Below, piece after piece: positions 57,015 through 64,000 of a stretch of DNA of 64,000 nucleotides; position 1 is the stretch's first letter, and the number at the start of each line of letters is the position of its first letter. A program made the position numbers and the translations under genes. Source of the DNA: Ricinus communis (taxonomy: Eukaryota; Streptophyta; Magnoliopsida; Malpighiales; Euphorbiaceae); NCBI RefSeq assembly GCF_019578655.1, contig NC_063262.1, positions 13,089,582 through 13,153,581 on the forward strand. The letters are read 5' to 3'. The notes below the pieces were generated by a model, which worked only from the letters and a program-made list of their open reading frames with translations, was not told where the DNA came from and ran no database searches.

Positions 57015-60000
57015 TCAAGAGCTGATTGTCTCTATTAAAGGAACATTTGATACGGGATTTGCATCTGTCACAACAGATTTCAGTATTTGGTGCCTCCTCT
57101 TTTCCTGAGCCTTCCTCCGGTTGGCTTCAAGGATTATAAGGAGTGCAGTGATGTCAGCAGGGCTCACCCCAGCTATTCTGCTTGCTTGACCAATTGTTTG
57201 TGGCCTAACCTGAATATAAGATAACGCAATTACAATTAGTCAGACCAAAATTCTTCAAAATTATAAATGATTATTCAACAGTAAAAGAGAGCACTATCTG
57301 AAAAAAAAGGATTTCAATTTGACACAAAAGAAATAAAAAGAAATAAAAAGAAAAACGGGAAGTAATGTATTCCATCATAGATCACATCCTCTTCCTAAGA
57401 TGGTTAAGACTAGTTGAAGAATCTGGTCCTTAGAAGAACTGCATGTTCGCACAAATTGTCGGTATCAGTAAACTACCTCAGAAGCAATATGGTAGTGATG
57501 AAAAGCTACAACCAGATCAAAGTTTCTTTAAACGCCCATCTAACAAGCCCACATAGAAATAAGAAAAAGAAAGGCTACATAAATCCAATGTACTGAAAGA
57601 AGCTTAGTTAAAAAATCATAATAAAAACTACCAGCAGTTCATTTGGCAACCACTGGCCTTCTGAGATAGTTTTTATATGATGGTATCGTGAACTGTATCG
57701 GTATCGGACATGATATGAACCGAATCACATTATCGACTAAAACGATCAGCGCTATTGTAATTTTCAAGAACAATTCCCATTTAAATGAGTAAATTTAGAA
57801 ATATATTGGCCTAAGGCTCTTTAATGATGCATCTCTTTCTCTTCTGGAAGCTAAAAATAACAGTAAGAGTTAAGAAACATAAGTAGATTCTGAAAAGTTA
57901 AAGGACAAGGTGCTTCCGAATTCCCTGTAACATATCGGTAAATAATGTATCGGGAGACTACAATCCTCTCACAAAACAGGTGACACGTAATGTTATCGAC
58001 CGTTATTTAAAACCATGCTTCCAACCTTGTCAAGCAGATCTATTTATTGGTCAGCTAGAAGGTAAAAAGAAAAGGACGGATTTGTATATGAGCCGTAAAA
58101 TTACCTTGCATGTATGGTCTTCACGTATTAGAAACTAAATTTGTAGAGCAAAATACTGAAAAATAAAATAGTCGAAAAGAAAAGCAGAAACAAGCATGCA
58201 TTGACACAGTGTAACTAGCAAACATGAATCTAATGACAACACTTGGTACAAGAAGAAGGGGCAGGCCTAAACTAACAAGGAGAAAATTGGTACAAGATGA
58301 TGCAGTGGCTCTGCGTAAATTGTTTGAAATGGAGAAAGAGAAAATTAACTTAGGATTAAGACTTAGTTGAGTTGAGTTTAGAGAATATTACAGAAGAGTG
58401 TTAAAACTACCAGATATTATTCATAATACAAACCTTGGAGAGTTTCTCACGTGCTTCAAGGGACAAAGTTGTCATTGCATAATAATCCAAGTCCTCTGGA
58501 AGTGGTCTATTTTGTTGATGGGCCATCTATAAGTACACAACCACAACAATTCACAATTCACATGATAAAACAAAAGGGTAATTACTATTAGCCCTCTGTA
58601 TTTTTTTCATGTTATCCTAGTTACCCCTTAAGATTTAAAATTATACTTTTTCATCCTTCTATTTTGTAATTTTATATTAGAAAATCCTTTCATCAGAATT
58701 TTTATTAAATAATCGTTAACTAAGTTTGGTTTTATACAATTTGCCTCTTGATTTTTAGTATAATACACATTGCCTCTTATAGTTTGTTTATTACACTAGA
58801 ACCTCGTCGTTTATAAAACTAACTATTACCTCTTTCATTCAAAGTCAAGATAGTTAAAAGATTAAATTAATAACAAAAGTCAACTTAATCATTAAATTTA
58901 TCAATAAGTATCAGACTCGTCTAAAATTATCAAATTAAGGAAAAACTTATTTTCAGCAACAATCGATTTTAGGGTCTATACAAAAATAATTAACTAATAT
59001 TTTTTTACTTATTCTAATTTTTAGCACAATCTAATACTAATAAAATTCAAAAATTTTAGAAGTACTTATATTTAGCAAAATTTTGAGAATGCATATAATA
59101 TAACTTTAAATTATCAAAATAAAATAAAATAAATTTTTATTCTTATTATTAATTTTGTTACACTTTGATAAAATTTTTAAGGATCAAATTGTATTTTCTT
59201 TATCAATTTAGTTATTTAATTACATAGACTTTCAAAATGCAATGAGATTTTAGTACAATAAACAAAATATAAGAGGCAATTTATGTATTATACCAAAAGT
59301 CAAGGGGTATTTACCGTAAAACTAAATCTAATTAACGATTGTTTAATAGGAATTCTGACGGAAGGACTTTTTAGTATAAAATCGTAAACTAGGAGGATGG
59401 AAAAATATATTGTTGAAATGTTAAGGGGTAAATAGTGTAATATGAAAAAATACAGGGGGTATATAATAATTGCCTCTAAAACAAAATAAAACTGTAATAT
59501 GCTTCTAAAATAAGTGTAGGATAAATTTCTTGTTCCTTAGCGCACAAGATAAGAATTATTACAAACCTGTTGGAGTTGGATCTGCTGACGTATAATGAAG
59601 CCTTCATACTTGATATCAATCTCGACACACTCCTTCTCTTCTCTAGATAAAAGCTCATTACCAAAACCGTGCTTATCAAGAACTCTATACTGGATGTGTG
59701 GTTTCTTTAAAAGACTCTCCAATGTTGAGGAGCCCTTCACAGGCTGTCTAGACAGACAAGTAACATCAGCAGCCAATTCTCCTCCTGCACATCATAAAGG
59801 AAGCATTTGAAAACTTACATTGTTATAAATAAGTTATCAAAACTCTAGAATGTTCTCTCTTCTTTTTGCATAACCTAGATTTGCAAAATTTTGAAACACA
59901 AGACGATGCTAACCCCAAAACCCCCTGATAAAGCAAATGGCTCTCAGGACTGGAACAAACACTAATTAAGAAACCATTTTCTAGGACCACCAACAGAATC

Positions 60001-63000
60001 AGTGTTTATGAAAACAGAGAACACTGACAATGAAAAATTAGTTAAGAGATGAGAGATGAGAGATGAGAGATGAGATATAAGACTGTAATTGAGAGTTGAA
60101 TAATGAGAGGAAAGCAGGATCAGAGAAAAAATAATTATAAGAGAATTCATTATCAATTCTTGAAGATTTGACAGAGTAGCCTCATACAGCTCATAAACCC
60201 CTTTCAGATTCCTAAATAAGCCGCTGAAAGTAAACTGCTTTTATAGCTGGCACAGCAACCAACACCAGTTGATCTTAAAGAATCTACCAATTGTAGTAAC
60301 AGCAAATCTATCTTACTTGGCAAACTTATTCTGTTGCTGCCTCATGGCTCACTGGAGCACCACTTTATAAGGATGTTATGCTCTGGATCCTAAGAAGGGG
60401 CTAGGGAAACAGACTAGTTTACTGAATCAAGAAACAGGAAAAAGAAAAGAAAAGAACTGATAATTTTGACGATAGAGGGAGAAAAAGAATCCTATTTTCA
60501 AGCATAAAAGCATACTTGAAGATGCATGCCTTAAAGTAGAAGGAATTTAAAGACGTCTATCTGTTATTTGTACTAAATATTGATCTGGCGTTTAGATACA
60601 TTTGATCTCATATAAACAAATGCCTAGAATCTTATATTAATTTTTGTTGGTTATTACTTTGACAGCCCTCGAGAATTCATCAATTGGTAAGTGGATAAAA
60701 TAAAATGGTAAACATAATCAACTCAAAAGACACAAGAAGATGTTTGGCTGTTGTCCACAGGCGAAGATGATGAGAACACTTTTACTGGAAAAAATCAAAG
60801 ATTACATGACCACTTAAATTGCCCTCTAGCCCTTTGCCTGCTGCACTCAAATTCCATTCTCACTAAGTCTCTCAAGCTTACTATTGTTTTCACTTGCTCA
60901 ATCGCAGCTACCCATACATTCGTGATTGCTGCCCATGTTGGAGAGCTTTGTTCCCATATGACCAAAGGATCGGCTGCTAAGTAACTTACTTGGGAATTAA
61001 ATAGGCTTCAGCCTAAACTTGAAATAGCAAAACGCTGGTCCCAACTCAAAACAAGGAAAGTTTCTTGGTACTAGGAAGCTTCCATGCTGAAATGGACTTT
61101 AAGCAAATAGCCAAGAAGGAAGTGTCTACATTGGTCATGATACAACAATTCAAGAAACTGAATCAACAGTAAATTTATGGTCTATTTGCTGCTGCTTCTT
61201 TTTCTTAAGCTAATGTTCAAGTTTATAAACAACATAGAGTAAGGGAAGTGCATCTTGCACAGAAATTTCTTACATATCAAATTATTCTACCATTTCATTT
61301 GTGAGTTATTTCCGCTTTAGCTGCGAAAGATTAAGAATTACAAACCTGATATCCTGACAGTTTTCAAACGCTTTTTCTCTTCAGAAATGCGAGCTTGCTT
61401 ATCTTGGTATAATCCCCAGCGTCTATCATCTATCAACCCGATTTCATGCCCCAATGGTGTGAGACGACTATCGGCATTATCAGATCGGAGAAGTAAGCGG
61501 TGTTCAGAGCGGCTATGAGATGGGAGAAAATTAATGTGGTCAGACTTCATTTAAAAAAGCATACCATCACAAACTCAATTAAGCTTTTTAAGTCTGAGAA
61601 CAGATAACCACATTAAGTACACACAATACCTTTTAAGTAAAAAAAATTTACTGGAACATGACATAAAAATGACAGTCTTCCAACACCTTTGTATCTTATG
61701 ACTTTTCTACATCACTTGCAATTGCTTTCTTATTATTCAAGAAAAAGTTTTGATAGTCATTATAAGTTAAAATAAGCTGAAGAATAAAAGAGAAGCCATA
61801 TAGGTTTACTGCAGAATCTACAGAAACAAAAAACATGAGAAACATGAATATGCGGATTGCCTATTAATTGTTGCTTACATTCTTCTAAGATTGGCATCCT
61901 TCCACTGTACCCCTTCAGTATAGTTTTCAAATACGACAACTGCATGTGCAGAATGATAACGATGAAGTGATGATCTCACACATCAGTGCGTAAACTTATA
62001 GATTTCTGCTACTTCATTGTCTACTTTTTCAGTTAATTTTCAGAACTAATACTATGTTTAGTCAAGTTCATTTGGCCAGTCGGCTTCACCATAGTATTTC
62101 ATTATCACAATTTATAATTATTAATTATTGATTCATAATTGGTAATTATTAGACATTAAGATTAAACTATGTAAAACTAAAATAATATTGCTTTAACTCA
62201 ATTAAAAATATTTCTAGAGTTTGATGCTTAGTATAGTACAAGGACCAAATTGTACCTCTTTTATGGATTAAATACTTTGATTGGAGTGAATTGGCCACTT
62301 TTGACTTGTTGCTGGGCAAATTGGCTAGAAATTAAAATCTGGGTCAAGTGCTTATTGGCTCCAAGTTCAGGGGCCAAATTGATTATTTAGCCCATATAAT
62401 ATATGATGGCTAAACAATAAATATCTAATTTAAGCCATTTTCTAATAAATTTAAACCAAAAGTTTTAAAAGAACTATAAAATATTTTCCTTTACTCATTA
62501 ATGGTTGATGATGGATTTGCCTTCTAAACCAAGAAGTTCTGCTATTGGAGGTATAATATCACTTGACATCCCTCTGACATTTATATAATTACTAAAGCAC
62601 AGACATATTTGATATTTTAATAAAAAAATTTATAATTTTTTCTACATAATTGCTTATGAATGAATCATTTTATGTACGTCTGGAAAACATAAAGAAAGCA
62701 TGGAAAAAATAGTCAGTTAATCAAATAAGAAAGAGAACTGGAGTTTATTCAAGAAATTCGGAGTAGGAATGATTACCCTACAATTATCTCTTAGTCGAGT
62801 ATCTTTGTGCTAATTACTCTTTCATAATATATCAATAATTCCAAAGCAAATGTGAAAGTATGCAGAAACAAAAGTATAGATATGTGAAGTCAATTACCTT
62901 GTTAACACACGATATGGCTCTCGAAGATCCTTCGTGATCAGATCATCAATTAATGTGCCTATATAGCTGCTTTCCCTCTCAAGAACAATAAGGGGCTTAC

Positions 63001-63453
63001 CATCTGAATGCCTTGCAGCATTAATACCAGAAATAATTCCCTGCAAAAGGTGAAATAAGAAAAAAATATGAGAAAGAAATAATAGGAAAACCTAAGACCG
63101 TTAAAGGAAAAATACATCCTTTTCATCAAGCAAAATCCCACTATTGCCTTTAGCTTGCTGACACTAACAAATAGGTACTAAGCAGTATAGCAAATATAAA
63201 TTCCATAGTGTAAACAAAATTGTGCACCCCGTACCTGTGCTGCAGCCTCTTCATAACCTGTTGTCCCATTTATCTGACCAGAGAAGAAGAGTCCCTCAAC
63301 TTTCTTTGTCATAAGAGATCTAGAGCATTGATGTGCAGGCAGGAAATCATACTCCACAGCATATGCAGGCCTTAGCATTGAACAATTTTCAAGTCCAGGC
63401 AAAGTTCTCAATAGTGGTAACTGTAATCTCTCAGGTAAACCAGTTGAGAACCC
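57015..63453 (-). CDS. mnmG: MnmG/GidA-type tRNA uridine modification enzyme, C-terminal half (six exons)
   Basis: Six minus-strand exons join in phase with GT-AG introns: 63453-63235, 63040-62898, 61512-61346, 59784-59567, 58526-58434 and 57209-57015 (TGA stop), 344 residues in all. The GidA signature [16 protein letters not shown] continues as GIISGINAA across the first junction. The next two exons give [19 protein letters not shown] and [20 protein letters not shown], and the fourth has [15 protein letters not shown]. The tail has [19 protein letters not shown], the family's helical C-terminal domain that contacts MnmE. MnmG is an FAD protein that, with MnmE, builds the cmnm5 group on U34 of certain tRNAs. 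The plant enzyme is nuclear-encoded and expected in organelles. The N-terminal FAD-binding part and start lie beyond 64000. Confidence 0.93.
57213..58433 (-). other. MnmG intron 5
   Basis: A 1.2 kb intron. GTATCGGTATCGG-type sequence (57690-58010) looks like part of an old interspersed repeat. About 58230-58375 reads [15 protein letters not shown] on the plus strand, faintly like the end of a LINE reverse transcriptase. Neither can be bounded. Confidence 0.4.
58576..59476. mobile_element. Mutator-type MITE in MnmG intron 4, 901 bp
   Basis: Long terminal inverted repeats of about 200-240 bp start GGGTAATTACTATTAGCC at the left and GAGGCAATTATTATATACCC (minus strand) at the right. They share the CCTTAA.ATTT, CATCCT.CTA.TTT, AAAA.TCCTT.C.TCAGAAT and CTTGA.TTTT.GTATAATACA blocks. 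The flanks carry TAAAACAAAA (58566-58575 and 59477-59486), fitting the 9-10 bp Mutator duplication. No coding capacity. Confidence 0.85.
59785..61345 (-). other. MnmG intron 3
   Basis: A 1.56 kb intron. It contains a small GAGAGATGA tandem repeat at about 60046-60080. Short open frames (for example 60751-60984) have no recognisable content. Confidence 0.6.
61513..62897 (-). other. MnmG intron 2
   Basis: A 1.39 kb AT-rich intron ending in CATAG before the exon at 61512. No further feature supported. Confidence 0.7.
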
Positions 63454-64000
63454 CTACAAGGAAAAGAATGACGATTTAGGGACAGAATCTTAAATGATAT
63501 GGTATGATGAATGAGACAAGGGGTGGTGCCCTTGTTATCTGCTTACAGCTCATGTAACAAAGATAATTTCGTAACATCAGGTGATAACAGAGACAACTCC
63601 ATGACCCAGTTTTCTGCAACAATTTAACAGGCCAAAAATAATGTTTGGAAATATTCTTCAATAAGAATGTGAGACAAACATGAAAGATATACAGCTATTT
63701 TGTTCAGGGGTACCTACTTCACAGAAGGTCAAGGCTTCCTTCTTTTAATTCTCTAACCACGATTGCTCATGTTGCAGTCTCACTTACAGGTAGTCACACC
63801 AGCCATAGTATTTCAGACCCCAATAATAAAAGTCTAACTTTCATCGCTGATCTCAAACCTAAATATTTATTTGTCTAATCATCCTAAAGAGTAGCTGAGA
63901 AGGACTTTTTGGGATCAAACAAATAAGAATTTATTCTTTTGCCCAGAATTCTATTGTATTAGAATCCATTTACAACTGAAATATCATGGTTGATATCCCA
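63454..64000 (-). other. MnmG intron (continues past the window)
   Basis: No exon was recognised between the acceptor at 63454 and the window end. The preceding exon should encode the region upstream of [13 protein letters not shown]. Confidence 0.6.

Noticed and set aside
58230..58375. LINE reverse-transcriptase tail ([10 protein letters not shown])
   Set aside because: The match is short and imprecise, with no upstream RT motifs or poly(A) tail.
63476..63661. 61-residue minus-strand ORF
   Set aside because: It lies in an MnmG intron with no homologous residues to that enzyme and no splice signals fitting the gene.
1..64000. A previously undescribed multi-gene system such as a defence or biosynthetic cluster
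   Set aside because: The window is a retroelement-rich plant region with two unrelated host genes; no co-oriented set of novel intact genes is present.

Overview
The window is nuclear DNA of a eudicot plant. It is AT-rich, has short GT-AG introns and many (ATT)n and (GA)n simple repeats, and most of it is layered LTR retrotransposons. Nothing in it fixes the species. Only two loci look like functioning host genes: a small intact membrane-protein gene (31962-32483, minus) and the C-terminal half of a plant MnmG/GidA-type tRNA-modification gene (six exons, 57015-63453, minus; its 5' half lies beyond the right edge).

Layout. (1) 1-14600: a Ty1/copia element (minus) is split by a Tat/Ogre-like Ty3/gypsy element (1101-10525, minus, tRNA-Arg-type primer site), which is itself split by a ~2.9 kb solo LTR (3768-6669, TSD AAGAG). 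The copia element's upstream LTR region holds a palindromic repeat array. (2) 15802-22530 (minus) and 24246-31066 (plus): two copies of one CRM-like Ty3/gypsy family in opposite orientation. Their LTRs and primer sites are recognisable but their polyproteins are broken. (3) 31072-34912: the small membrane-protein gene, then a 1.37 kb hAT-type non-autonomous element with an exact 8-bp TSD. (4) 35000-41029: a degraded LTR-like region, a fragment of the copia LTR family, and a decayed Mutator-like (MULE) transposase gene interrupted by a 533-bp solo LTR (TSD AGCAG). A convergent GRF-zinc-finger pseudogene and a MULE-type terminus follow. (5) 43108-54313: a second copy of the ~2.9 kb solo LTR family, opened by an 8.4 kb Athila-like non-autonomous element (44387-52757, TSD CCCGT, tRNA-Asp primer site). 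(6) 54470-55503: a Tat-like LTR fragment and a candidate Helitron 3' end. (7) 56700-64000: the MnmG gene, with a 901-bp Mutator-type MITE in one intron.

The pieces form a stratigraphy rather than a pathway: each target-site duplication and split frame orders one insertion relative to another. I found no sign of a new enzymatic system. The observations most worth following are an integrase nonsense codon shared by both CRM-like copies, the LTR-encoded C-terminal motif, the palindromic copia LTR array, five amber-only interruptions in the Athila-like ORF, and a GRF-zinc-finger gene apparently carried in the MULE.
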